A stretch of 53,347 nt of DNA from Gammaproteobacteria bacterium (GTDB taxonomy: Bacteria; Pseudomonadota; Gammaproteobacteria; Arenicellales; Poriferihabitantaceae). The stretch covers positions 1 through 53,347 of the forward strand of contig JAUVBY010000005.1 of the NCBI GenBank assembly GCA_030590945.1, given 5' to 3'. The position numbers and the translations under genes are program-made. Under the pieces are notes generated by a model. That model searched no databases. It was given only the letters and a program-made list of their open reading frames with translations, and was not told the DNA's origin. Positions 18,277-27,767 of the stretch are shown here, one piece after another (the stretch's first letter is position 1; the number at the start of each line of letters is the position of its first letter).

Positions 18277-18507
18277 TCAAGGTGAATCACTGTCGTTCCA
18301 CGCGATATGTCTGTGATTGGCGGTGGCCCATTCGTCATGAATTTCAATCAGAATGGCGCTCACCAATTGTAACAGAACCTCTCGGTTAGGAAAGGCTCTG
18401 ACCAGGCGAGTTTTCCGCTTAACTTCTTGTTGAACCGTCCGTTCAAGACTGTTGGAAGTTCTCATTTTCTTTTTGTGCCGGTCGGGCGGCATTGTCAGGA
18501 GAAACAA
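18277..18507 (-). pseudogene. IS256-family transposase C-terminal fragment
   Basis: RHKKKMRTSNSLERTVQQEVKRKTRLVRAFPNREVLLQLVSAILIEIHDEWAT resembles the IS256/Mutator C-terminus (RTTNxLERLNxExKRRTRVVxIFPNxxSxLRLVxAxLxExxExW); the rest of the gene is absent. Confidence 0.8.
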
Positions 18508-18630
18508 CTTACCGCGTTAAAGGTGTTGAAGTAGCGTATCCGTAATGGTTTTGGTTCGAAGTGGTGTGGGCTTTATGCTGCTTAGGATTCGGCTATGATG
18601 TGATTTTCGAAGACGAGCTCGATTTAGTGA
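18478..18630. repeat. IS-remnant repeat block (relatives at 17485-17562 and 258-366)
   Basis: Left part matches the 17.5 kb copy; right part (from ~18535) matches the 258-366 copy. Confidence 0.7.
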
Positions 18631-18728
18631 ATATCCGAACAGAGCTACATGCGACAAAATGCCACTTTTAAAGATATAGTCGATCATATATATTAGAGTT
18701 TCTTAATATTATTATATGTTTATTCGTA

Positions 18729-19280
18729 ATGAAGATCTCAGTGGCTGTTACACTTTTGCTTGGTTTACTGCTTAGCGGTTGTGGTGACTCAGGAGGCTCG
18801 ACTTCGTCCGGTGCGGGTTCAACATACTCCGAAGGTAGCACCACTGCATTGAGTCCCCGGGAAGCGGAAGACCTGACATACATGAGAGAGGAAGAAAAAC
18901 TCGCCAGAGACGTATACAGGACGCTCTACCTGCATTGGAACCTTCAAATATTCAACAACATCTCAAACTCGGAACAGAGCCATATGGATGCGTTGCTCTC
19001 GATGATCGTGAAGTTTGGTATTCCTGATCCTGTTACTAATGACAGTACGGGCAGCTTCCAGAACAAGGATCTGGCAGCTCTATATCATAGCCTTGTATCT
19101 AAGGGTAAAGGAAGCGAACAAGCCGCAATCGGGGTTGGCAAAGAGATAGAAATACTCGACATTAACGATCTAAAGCAGGCAATTTCTGTGTCGTCAAACG
19201 ATGAACTGAACCAGGTGTATCAGCGCTTATTAAACGCCTCATACAAGCACCTTGATGCCTTCAGTTCTTACGGTGGATAA
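18729..19280 (+). CDS. DUF2202 ferritin-like lipoprotein
   Basis: Lipobox LLLSGCGD; LTYMREEEKLARDVYRTLYLHW...FNNISNSEQSHMDALLSMIVKFGIPDP...YQRLLNASYKHLDAFSSYG is characteristic of DUF2202. Confidence 0.9.
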   Translation: MKISVAVTLLLGLLLSGCGDSGGSTSSGAGSTYSEGSTTALSPREAEDLTYMREEEKLARDVYRTLYLHWNLQIFNNISNSEQSHMDALLSMIVKFGIPDPVTNDSTGSFQNKDLAALYHSLVSKGKGSEQAAIGVGKEIEILDINDLKQAISVSSNDELNQVYQRLLNASYKHLDAFSSYGG

Positions 19281-19371
19281 ATTGAGATAATTAAACACTA
19301 CAAGCTCAAAGCCTGCCTAAAATAGGCGTTGAGCAATGTTAATCAACCTCGATCCCCTTTTTCTCCTGTTT

Positions 19372-20685
19372 TTATACACCGGCACCTTTTTCTACTGGTA
19401 TATCGGCAGTTACTTTTAATCCACCTAAATTAGAGTGCAGGAAAGTCAATTTACCTTGATAACTATTGAGTATTTCTTTGCATATACTGAGGCCAAGACC
19501 GTGTCCTTTTGTTGTTTCATCCAGTCGCACACCGCGGTTTTCAATTTTATTGATATCAGAAGAATCTAAGCCTTCGCCATCATCTTCAACAATGAGAACA
19601 TAATGCTGTGAAGCCTTTACAAATTTTAAACGCACTTCGTGCCGGGCGAATTTACAGGCATTATCCAGCAGGTTTCCTACAAGTTCCAGCATGTCGTCCC
19701 GGTCTAAGTCCAATCGTTGAATAAGGCTACCCTGATCCAGTTTGATCTGGATGTCGGGATATATCTTTCTCATGACTTCAACCAGAAACGGCAACTCTTC
19801 GGCAGGATTAAATTCGCCACCCGCATTATGTGAACCGGATATTTTCGCGCGCCTGAGCTCCCGGTCGATAATATATTTTATATCTTCCAGCGGCTCAAGA
19901 GACGGATCAATGCCCTCCTCCTGTTGGATCGCCAATAACTGAACGGGGCGCTTTAACTCATGCGCCAGATTCCCGATTGCGTGACGGGTGCGTTTAATTC
20001 GATTACGCAACTGGTCAACCAGGCTTTCGATCTCGCGTACCAAGGGCATAATCTCACTGGGTATATCAAGGCCTGATTCTTCCGTTTCTTTATGCCGTAT
20101 CGCTGACAGATTCTGGCGTAACGCTTCAAAAACCTGAAATGATTTTTGCAGCGTACGTGCTTGTAGAAAGGTTAACAATATCGCGGTAAACAGGACCAGT
20201 AAGATCGCGTAACCGGTGTATCCAAGTAATTGACGCTGGACCGGCTGAATATCTTCCGCTATCCAGACCATGATGGCCTGGCCTTTTTTATTCGCCTGCT
20301 GAGTCCAGATCAGCCACGTTTCTTTTCCGGGGCCTTGTTCTTTATAAGAACCAGATACCCATAAAGCACTGTCAGCTACTGGAAAACGGGTGTCAAAAAG
20401 TGAACGTGACGTAATGATCTGATCGTTAACACTGATACGATAATAGTGGCCTGATTTGACCCGGTTATAGACTGTTGACATCTGGCTGGCTTCAAGCTGC
20501 CATCGCCCGTTTTCATCCTGCTGAACCACGCTGATCAAGCTTTCTGCATCATGCTGCAATCGCGTTAGGACATAGTCCTGAAGGATTTGTTGCATGGAAA
20601 AATACATGATAATCAACAGACCGGACATCACCAGAAGCATGTTTGCCGTCATGTTTCGAGTGATGGTTTTTTTCAAGGAATACAT
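19372..20685 (-). CDS. Sensor histidine kinase (QseC/PhoQ-like)
   Basis: Two TMs, H-box AIGNLAHELKRPVQLLAIQ, N-box LVGNLLDNACKFAR, G-boxes VEDDGEGLD and KGHGLGLSI. Confidence 0.92.
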   Translation of the reverse strand: MYSLKKTITRNMTANMLLVMSGLLIIMYFSMQQILQDYVLTRLQHDAESLISVVQQDENGRWQLEASQMSTVYNRVKSGHYYRISVNDQIITSRSLFDTRFPVADSALWVSGSYKEQGPGKETWLIWTQQANKKGQAIMVWIAEDIQPVQRQLLGYTGYAILLVLFTAILLTFLQARTLQKSFQVFEALRQNLSAIRHKETEESGLDIPSEIMPLVREIESLVDQLRNRIKRTRHAIGNLAHELKRPVQLLAIQQEEGIDPSLEPLEDIKYIIDRELRRAKISGSHNAGGEFNPAEELPFLVEVMRKIYPDIQIKLDQGSLIQRLDLDRDDMLELVGNLLDNACKFARHEVRLKFVKASQHYVLIVEDDGEGLDSSDINKIENRGVRLDETTKGHGLGLSICKEILNSYQGKLTFLHSNLGGLKVTADIPVEKGAGV

Positions 20686-20700
20686 GGTCGATTCAGCTTA

Positions 20701-21363
20701 CTAATAATTCAGGCGGTATCCCTGACCACGATAGGTTTTGATGGACGATTTACCAAGAACACTTCGTAAGCGGTTAACATAAACCTCGATCACGTTACTG
20801 TCTCTAATTTGTTCTTCTTCGTATACATGTTCACTCAGCTCTGTTTTTGAAATTATTTTATCCGGATTTAACATCAGGTAGCGAAGAAAACGGAACTCAA
20901 TCGCTGTCAATTGAGTTTTATCACCATTAGTCAGGGTGATAGTTTGGGCGCCCGGGTCCAATAATAGGCCATGATATTCCAGGCTATTATCAGAGCGGCC
21001 AAATTGGCGGCGCAAGATCGCTTCCAGACGTGCGACCAGCTCTTCGAAATGAAAAGGCTTGCCCAGATAGTCATCCGCCCCTGCTTTTAAACCATCTACA
21101 CGGTCCTGCCATGAATCACGGGCGGTGAGTATTAAAACCGGCGTCTTTAATTTTTGCTGACGCCAGTACTTAAGTACTTCAAGGCCTGATTTCTGCGGCA
21201 AGCCAAGATCAAGAACTATGCCGTCAAAATCCTCTTCCAGAGCGAGAAATTCAGCGTCGATTCCATTATTGACCCACTCGGTCACATAACCGGATTTCTT
21301 TAGCTTGGGTCGAAGATATTCGGCTAGATTAATATCATCTTCCGCGAGCAATAACCGCATCAT
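20701..21363 (-). CDS. OmpR/PhoB-family response regulator
   Basis: Receiver LLLAEDD...GIVLDLGLPQKSGLEVL...KPFHFEEL plus winged helix LTAIEFRFLRYLMLNPDKIISKTEL...VIEVYVNRLRSVLG...TYRGQGYRL. Confidence 0.95.
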   Translation of the reverse strand: MMRLLLAEDDINLAEYLRPKLKKSGYVTEWVNNGIDAEFLALEEDFDGIVLDLGLPQKSGLEVLKYWRQQKLKTPVLILTARDSWQDRVDGLKAGADDYLGKPFHFEELVARLEAILRRQFGRSDNSLEYHGLLLDPGAQTITLTNGDKTQLTAIEFRFLRYLMLNPDKIISKTELSEHVYEEEQIRDSNVIEVYVNRLRSVLGKSSIKTYRGQGYRLNY

Positions 21364-21662
21364 TCAAGCTCCTGTTTAAGTAACTGTCCATTACTGGCAT
21401 CGACATTAATTTCAAGAACCCGGCCATCATCACGAAGAAACTCCATTTCGTAAATTATTTTCCCATGCTCTCTTTCGACTTCAAGATCAAGAAGCTTACC
21501 GTATTCTTTTTCAGGATACTGCGCCAACATGGCCTCAAGTGACAGGATTTTTCCTTCCTTTACCAGCTGGACAATTTCTGAGCGACTAAAATCACTGTCA
21601 GCATGGGTGAAGGCACTAATCGTGCCAGCGACCAACACCAGGAATATCGATATTATCTTCAT
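21360..21662 (-). CDS. PepSY-domain periplasmic protein
   Basis: Signal peptide; SRSEIVQLVKEGKILSLEAMLAQ...GKLLDLEVEREHGKIIYEMEFLRDDGRVLEINVDASNGQLLK. Confidence 0.88.
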   Translation of the reverse strand: MKIISIFLVLVAGTISAFTHADSDFSRSEIVQLVKEGKILSLEAMLAQYPEKEYGKLLDLEVEREHGKIIYEMEFLRDDGRVLEINVDASNGQLLKQELE

Positions 21663-22200
21663 CAAAATCACCTTGTTCTGCATTTATATGACAAGTGTTG
21701 CACTGACTGAGTGAACCCACTTCATCATTGCCTTCAATAAATCGGGAAGGAATCTCATCATGCTCATGGATAAAATAAGGTAGTTGCGTAATTCGAATGG
21801 GCCACTGATTACCCAGGTTTCTCAACATTTTACGATAGTTAACAGATTGGCTGCTTTGTACCAGATAATTTTCTATCGCCTGTCTGCTTTGATTATCGAG
21901 TTCAGCATTTTCCCCAAAATGATCCTCCAGCCCGGCGATCACTTTTTGCCAGCTTTTGGCTGGCAACAATACCGCCGGATAGGCAATATGGCAACTGCCA
22001 CATTCTTCCTGATACAGCGGTGAGAGTTTTGTGGATAGTCGCTGATCATAAGAATCGTCATCGGAGCCGTGGTCATAAGATCCGTTCTGAAAATACTCTG
22101 TACTACCGGAAGCCGCGCTTTTGCCTATGCCGTACAGGCCTAATGTCAGAATTCCTCCCAGTAGTATATATCCTGCTACCTTACTTTTTGTATAACTCAT
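21616..22200 (-). CDS. Diheme cytochrome c (DHC family)
   Basis: Two CxxCH motifs (CGSCHIAYPAVLLPAKSWQKVIAGLEDHFGENAELD and CNTCHINAEQGDFDEDNIDIPG), typical of DHC. Confidence 0.92.
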   Translation of the reverse strand: MSYTKSKVAGYILLGGILTLGLYGIGKSAASGSTEYFQNGSYDHGSDDDSYDQRLSTKLSPLYQEECGSCHIAYPAVLLPAKSWQKVIAGLEDHFGENAELDNQSRQAIENYLVQSSQSVNYRKMLRNLGNQWPIRITQLPYFIHEHDEIPSRFIEGNDEVGSLSQCNTCHINAEQGDFDEDNIDIPGVGRWHD

Positions 22201-22218
22201 GTTTTCACCTCAATTGAT

Positions 22219-22608
22219 TTACTGGCTCGCGAGCCAGGTTAAAATATCGGCCTTTTCCTGTACGCTACAGATTCGGCCGAAAGTCCATTTACAGTTTCTC
22301 AAAAACCACTTTTCAACCTTAATGCTGTCCTGATAACGACCAGGGCTGGCCGAAGGAGCCATCGGGTTTATGAGCTTTCGGGTCTTTATGTGTTTACCCA
22401 TATCGTGTGGTTTAGCCCCATGACAACTGCTGCAACTACGATTGTTGTTGCTGGCATACCAAAGTTGCTCTCCTGCTGCGGCATCCGCCTGTGACACTCC
22501 CTGCTGCTGATAGGTCTGGAGATGTTTGTCAACTGAATTAGCCTGTGCAGTGCTTGTGGCAATATATAAAAGAGCAATACCGAAAAAGTGTAAAAATTTA
22601 TTTTTCAT
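22219..22608 (-). CDS. SHP-type cytochrome c (sphaeroides heme protein, DUF1924)
   Basis: CSSCHG plus WFLRNCKWTFGRICSVQEKADILTWL signature; next to DHC and cytochrome b; likely start MKNKFLHFFG at 22608. Confidence 0.88.
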   Translation of the reverse strand: MKNKFLHFFGIALLYIATSTAQANSVDKHLQTYQQQGVSQADAAAGEQLWYASNNNRSCSSCHGAKPHDMGKHIKTRKLINPMAPSASPGRYQDSIKVEKWFLRNCKWTFGRICSVQEKADILTWLASQ

Positions 22609-22609
22609 T

Positions 22610-23230
22610 TTATTCAGCTTCCTGGGAATCAACATCTGCCCAATGTTCGCGCTTGTTCTTTCTACCGGTAATCATGGCTTTAACCAGGTTTTCACGCTCT
22701 AACAGGCTGCTAATCAGCACACCGAAGACATGTGCAAGCACAAGCAACATGGTGAAATTTGCGAAAAATTCATGGATCTCTTCCACCCAACCAGCATGCC
22801 AACCAGAGAAAAACGTGCTGGCCAGCGGGCCCTGCCCTTCGCTGGCAATTAAGATCATGCCCGTGAAGGAAACCATAATGACACTGATTAACAAGGCAAC
22901 CACCATAACGGCGGCCACGGGGTTATGCCCAAGATAATGTGGCACCTTAAAAGAAAGCATGGCTTTCAGATAAGAAATTACAGTAGTCAGTGATTTAACA
23001 AACGTACTAAATCGTGCAAGTCGTGAACCAAGCACGCCCCAGAACAGGCGAAACATGATAAGCAGGAAAACAGCGTAACCGGCCTGAACATGAATACTGA
23101 GCCAATCATCTTCGCTTATGAAGGCAACTAAAAAGAAAAATACCAGGCTCCAGTGAAACACCCGAACCAACGGATCCCAGGTTTTGACCGTTTCCAGGCG
23201 TAGATTGTTATCAGGCATAAAGCTATGCAC
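22610..23230 (-). CDS. Cytochrome b561-type membrane protein
   Basis: VKTWDPLVRVFHWSLVFFFLVAF...GHNPVAAVMVVALLISVIMVSFTGMILIA...VHEF-type C-terminus with His pairs in TMs. Confidence 0.9.
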   Translation of the reverse strand: MHSFMPDNNLRLETVKTWDPLVRVFHWSLVFFFLVAFISEDDWLSIHVQAGYAVFLLIMFRLFWGVLGSRLARFSTFVKSLTTVISYLKAMLSFKVPHYLGHNPVAAVMVVALLISVIMVSFTGMILIASEGQGPLASTFFSGWHAGWVEEIHEFFANFTMLLVLAHVFGVLISSLLERENLVKAMITGRKNKREHWADVDSQEAE

Positions 23231-23519
23231 CTCGTAAATGAATTGGGCGCAAGCATACAGACCAAGTGTTAAATGAAACTTAAAAAGTCCACGTAAATAT
23301 TACGAACAGAGACAAAGATCGCAGAACCAGTTAGGTTTTGGCAAACGGAGTTTTCATAGTGGCTGCTTTATATGATGCTACACCCGCATCAGTTAAATCG
23401 AGTTAAGGGCAGGGCGCAGCCATTTCCTGGGATTTTTGTCCGTGTCATATAGCCGCGATCACCAGCACTGTTCTATAGCTGCGACAACTAGCGGCAACAA
23501 ATTTTTCAGATAAAACCAT

Positions 23520-24431
23520 CTATGAATGCTTGTATTTGAATAAATCAGGATCAATTTTGACAGTGGTTAACATACCAAGTCCATGTAGTATTAATTGCTC
23601 GTTTTTTGGAAGGTGATGCAATCGTTTAAAAAGAGCAATGAGCTCTTTATGGCCTTTCTGCCTGGCTTGACGATATAAATCCAACTGTTTCTGTCGAGGT
23701 ATTCCCATCGTATTGCTTGTACCCGTTCCGTCGATGCGTTTCTTCCATTTTCTCAACCAGGTGCTAAAGTCGACACAGTCAAAATGCAATAACTGGAGCT
23801 GGTCGCTTTTTTCAACAGCTAGAATGCCATGGTGTTTTTGTGCATCGTGAATACTGTACTGTTTGATCTCAGGGGTGATCCGGACTGCCATTTTGGAGGC
23901 ACCGTACCCTCGAAAATATCTATTCTCAAAAAATGCATTTGAGCAACCCTGTAATTTTGCTGCCTGGATACTGCGTTTTTGTGATTGTTTTTTAAATAGC
24001 TGCGGTATAAAAATATGCTCACAGTACATATGTTGTGATACGGCTTCTAATAGAGTGAACCTTATGGCCTCTGCATCAGTATTGGCAAGTACCTGTTTTA
24101 TGTCTACTAGCGGATTGATTAACTCGTCGTTATCTATATGTATAAGCCAATTGCATTGTTTGGCGGCTGCCATTTTGGCCCCATTATTTACATTGACAAG
24201 TTGCCGGGCTGCAATAAAATCAGGCCGGCCCCCATTTATATTCCAATACGAGGCTGAACAGGCAATGCATGTTACATTGCTATGTTGTGTAAACGCTTTA
24301 ACTCCTTCATCAGCAGGATCATCGAAAAATAAGATGATCTCATCTATTCCAATATTGAGATGGTAATGTACGTAATGAAGTAAGTCTTCTAATGGTGTTC
24401 TAACGGTTGATACGATGGCTGTTTTGACCAT
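23520..24431 (-). CDS. Glycosyltransferase family 2-like protein
   Basis: MVKTAIVSTVRTPLEDLLHYVHYHLNIGIDEIILFFDDPAD...WLIHIDNDELINP; start at 24431 preceded by AAGGAG. Confidence 0.8.
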   Translation of the reverse strand: MVKTAIVSTVRTPLEDLLHYVHYHLNIGIDEIILFFDDPADEGVKAFTQHSNVTCIACSASYWNINGGRPDFIAARQLVNVNNGAKMAAAKQCNWLIHIDNDELINPLVDIKQVLANTDAEAIRFTLLEAVSQHMYCEHIFIPQLFKKQSQKRSIQAAKLQGCSNAFFENRYFRGYGASKMAVRITPEIKQYSIHDAQKHHGILAVEKSDQLQLLHFDCVDFSTWLRKWKKRIDGTGTSNTMGIPRQKQLDLYRQARQKGHKELIALFKRLHHLPKNEQLILHGLGMLTTVKIDPDLFKYKHS

Positions 24432-24597
24432 TTTATACTCCTTGAATAAATAACCGTATATAAAGCTGCGCCCGGGCATAGGAAGCACGTTGACATAATA
24501 ATGACCCATAACTAATTAAGGTATTGATACATCATCGTCTCCATTGTAATGTAGGATATTTGTTGAAAAGTGTGTAGTATTTTCATTAGGGGAAACG

Positions 24598-25587
24598 ATG
24601 GTCGAATTTGAGGTTGATGTGTATCTGCCGTTTGTTGACGGCAACGATAAAACCTACGTCAGTAAGATGCTGGCATGCGCAGACAGGCTACAGGATTACG
24701 GACAGGGAACCAGTGGTTTGTGCAGAATCAACAATTTCGAACAACTCCGATTAGCCGTACGCAGTATTGCATATTGCCTGCCGTGGATTCGAACACTTCA
24801 TCTTGTATTTCACGATGAATCACATATCCCGGGTTGGTTGAATCGGGACCATCCTAAAATACGAACACATTGCCATCGAGACTATTTTGACTCGCGTATC
24901 AAATTACCGACTTTCAGCAGTTTTACTATTGATACACAGATAGGCCGAGTACCGGGCCTGGCTAATCATTTTATTTATATCGAGGACGATCAGTTTTTCT
25001 GTCGTAAAATTAATAAGTCAGAATTATTTAGTGACAACGGTATGCCCAAATTCGGACATTTTGTTTCCCCTGAAGGAATGAAGGGTTGGCAGAATATGGA
25101 AAGTTTTGACAGGAACGCTCGACTAATCTGGCCCAATACTTATAAATTCTGCAATCAGATCTGGAAAAATAAGTTTGGCGTGAGCGGTGATGTTGAGGTC
25201 ACTATGGCTGACGATCACCGTCCGTTTCCCTTTTTAAAATCAATATTTGAAATAACCAACACCACTTTTAGTGAGCTTTATGACAGGAGCCTGCGGCAGC
25301 GCTTTCGTCGCAGCAATGTGCTGTCTTTACATGCCTACCTTTGGGGAATGGTGTGGAATCAAATGATGATCAACAGGCTGGTATGGCGGCTATCCAGGTT
25401 TAATCTTCCGGGTGGCGCACCTGAAAATCACGTGTATCAAAACTTCCACTCATGTTGCCTCAATGACGAAACGAATTTTAAAGATAGCGACGAGCAATTT
25501 AGCGGTACACAGGAAACCGTGTTAATAATTGAGGCTTTAATGTTAAGCCTGTTCAAAGAAAAATCCTGTTTTGAGGTTGAAGCATGA
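24598..25587 (+). CDS. Stealth-family sugar-1-phosphate transferase
   Basis: CR1-like VDVYLPFVDGNDKTYV; CR2 LPWIRTLHLVFHDESHIPGWLNRDHPKIRTHCHRDYF...LPTFSSFTIDTQIGRVPGLANHFIYIEDDQFF. Confidence 0.85.
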   Translation: MVEFEVDVYLPFVDGNDKTYVSKMLACADRLQDYGQGTSGLCRINNFEQLRLAVRSIAYCLPWIRTLHLVFHDESHIPGWLNRDHPKIRTHCHRDYFDSRIKLPTFSSFTIDTQIGRVPGLANHFIYIEDDQFFCRKINKSELFSDNGMPKFGHFVSPEGMKGWQNMESFDRNARLIWPNTYKFCNQIWKNKFGVSGDVEVTMADDHRPFPFLKSIFEITNTTFSELYDRSLRQRFRRSNVLSLHAYLWGMVWNQMMINRLVWRLSRFNLPGGAPENHVYQNFHSCCLNDETNFKDSDEQFSGTQETVLIIEALMLSLFKEKSCFEVEA

Positions 25588-25976
25588 TCCGGGTTTACAC
25601 GACGGGTGTTTTTGATTTATTTCACGTCGGCCATCTCAGGGCTCTGCGTAAAGCCAAATCACTGGGCGATTATCTGTTGGTCGGGGTGCACAATGATCTC
25701 GTCACATCTAATTATAAACGATGTCCCGTAATACCTTATGAACAGCGAATCGCGATTGTTTCAGCCATTGATTGCGTCGACGAAGTAATCGAAGGCCCAC
25801 TCGAATCATCTCTCCAGTTCTATGAGCAACATCATATTGATATTCATTGCCAGGGCGATGATGCCGGCACGCACTATTGGGCCGCCAAGCAGCTTGGACT
25901 GATACAGTTTTTAGGGCGTTCCAGGGAGATAGATACCAGCCAAATCATCAGGAGAATAACTGAGGAATACCGTTAA
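25584..25976 (+). CDS. Cytidylyltransferase-family protein (glycerol-3-P / ethanolamine-P type)
   Basis: RVYTTGVFDLFHVGHLRALRKAKSLGDYLLVGVHND HxGH motif; ATG overlaps the previous stop. Confidence 0.88.
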   Translation: MIRVYTTGVFDLFHVGHLRALRKAKSLGDYLLVGVHNDLVTSNYKRCPVIPYEQRIAIVSAIDCVDEVIEGPLESSLQFYEQHHIDIHCQGDDAGTHYWAAKQLGLIQFLGRSREIDTSQIIRRITEEYR

Positions 25977-26075
25977 AATGCGTCTGCTTTCGTGAGCGGT
26001 ACAGTAGCGCAGAGTAAGGTTAACGACCGATATTAGACAAGCAATGATAAATACAAGCAACACCATGGTAAATTA

Positions 26076-27755
26076 TTGCCGGGGCATCTTGGTGCCAAAT
26101 TGAAACTTGATATTCTTTTTTGGTTTTATAAGGATTTCGAGATCTGTAGAGAACGGCTCGAGCAATTACGTGGGCTAAATAAAGACATAAAGATTTTTGC
26201 ACTTTATGGAGGGGCACTAGAAGAAGAACAGGGTGCCAGAAATTCATTGGCAGATATTGTTGATGATTTTTATTATTTTCCGCATGAAAAAGCCCCGGAC
26301 TGGAAATGGAAACATGGGGACCAGTTAATAGTTGACTGGTTTTCCAGTCGTGGAAAGGATCTTGACTGGGAAACAATATTTGTTCTCCAGTGGGATATGT
26401 TAGTGCTCTCTCCTCTGGAAGAAATTTTTTCTGATTTAGAGCCTGGTCAGATAGTTTTATCGGGCTATAGGCCGATAAGTGAAATAGTTGAGTGGTGGCC
26501 CTGGGCAAAGCCACCATTATCAAGTGATTTAGATAAATTTAAAGCATACCTAAAAGTTGAATTAGGCTACCAGGAAGACTTATATGCGTGTTTGTTTGTT
26601 ATTGCATGCCTGCCGCGTGATTTTCTATACAATTATTCTGAATTAAGTAATCCGGAAATTGGATTTTTAGAATATAAATTGCCAACAATGGCAAATTATT
26701 TTAAAACACCAGTATTTTCTTCCACACAGACTACACCATGGTGGGCAAGCGACCCTTTAACAGCAGATGCCCCGGAATCGGAAAAAGTTATCAATGCAGT
26801 TGGAATTGAAATTTCCGAATCAGTTATTTTTAGTGAGCTGGAAAAACAAAATGGAAAAAGAATATTTCATCCTTTTTATGGAAAATATTCTAGCCATAGA
26901 ACCGACTCCACGAATTCCAGGTATGCTGAATTAATATCCCATGCCAACCAGTTATATGAGCTGAGTGACCATGAAAAGGCGATCAGGGTATTTGACGAAG
27001 CGGTAGAGTATGCGGTTCACCATAAGCTACCGCAGAGAATTGTTTGTACGCAGCGCAGTAGTTATAAAGATTACTATGTGATTTCGATGGATGCCCCTGC
27101 GGTTGCTTACTTTCCTGTATCCAAATGCGCGTGTTCAACCATTAAGGCATGGCTTATGTCTGTTGATCACACCCGCCGCACTGCACCAGGGCTTCACCAG
27201 GCGCTTGCTGTCGATGATCATCCTCACGACTACTGGGGTTACGACGCGGACCTGGACTTAGGCAAGTATCAGCATCACCGAAAATTTGCGGTGGTTAGAG
27301 ATCCGCTTGAAAGATTCGTCTCGTTTTACACCAATTTTCTTGACCGGATATCACGGGGCTGGTTTCATGAAGATAATTCATGCGATTCTTATATCAATAA
27401 GACCACCGATATTAACGATTTTGTAGACTATTTCTGCGATCGACCGATACATCATTATTATATTCTCCAGCATACTATGCCTCAGCATGTCAGTCTCAGA
27501 GAAGTATTTCCGTCCCTGGATGAGATATTTACCACCGATGAGCTTGGTAAGGCAAAGGAATTTCTTGAAGATACGTTCGAAATGGCGTTACCAGCATTAC
27601 GGCAAAACGCATCCCACTCAAAACACAAGACCACAACCGCTGTAGAATTGAACCGTGCCTCAGTGGAAAAGCTTATGCATTACTATGCACAAGACTACAA
27701 ATTACTTGAAAACTATTTTGATCCACTGGAAGCCGCTGACAGGTTTGCCCGCTAA
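26076..27755 (+). CDS. Bifunctional GT-like domain plus sulfotransferase (Sulfotransfer_2-like) fusion
   Basis: N-terminal half has GT-A features (IFVLQWDMLVLSPL). C-terminal half has VAYFPVSKCACSTIKAWL (5'-PSB-like) and FAVVRDPLERFVSFYTNFL (3'-PB-like). Start in the track is TTG; true start uncertain. Confidence 0.72.
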   Translation: MPGHLGAKLKLDILFWFYKDFEICRERLEQLRGLNKDIKIFALYGGALEEEQGARNSLADIVDDFYYFPHEKAPDWKWKHGDQLIVDWFSSRGKDLDWETIFVLQWDMLVLSPLEEIFSDLEPGQIVLSGYRPISEIVEWWPWAKPPLSSDLDKFKAYLKVELGYQEDLYACLFVIACLPRDFLYNYSELSNPEIGFLEYKLPTMANYFKTPVFSSTQTTPWWASDPLTADAPESEKVINAVGIEISESVIFSELEKQNGKRIFHPFYGKYSSHRTDSTNSRYAELISHANQLYELSDHEKAIRVFDEAVEYAVHHKLPQRIVCTQRSSYKDYYVISMDAPAVAYFPVSKCACSTIKAWLMSVDHTRRTAPGLHQALAVDDHPHDYWGYDADLDLGKYQHHRKFAVVRDPLERFVSFYTNFLDRISRGWFHEDNSCDSYINKTTDINDFVDYFCDRPIHHYYILQHTMPQHVSLREVFPSLDEIFTTDELGKAKEFLEDTFEMALPALRQNASHSKHKTTTAVELNRASVEKLMHYYAQDYKLLENYFDPLEAADRFAR

Positions 27756-27767
27756 ATGATGCTGGCC

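Noticed and set aside
23400-23520. Imperfect 'catatagccgcgatc / ctatagctgcgac' direct repeat upstream of the GT gene
   Set aside because: Too short and imperfect to call a regulatory element or mobile end.
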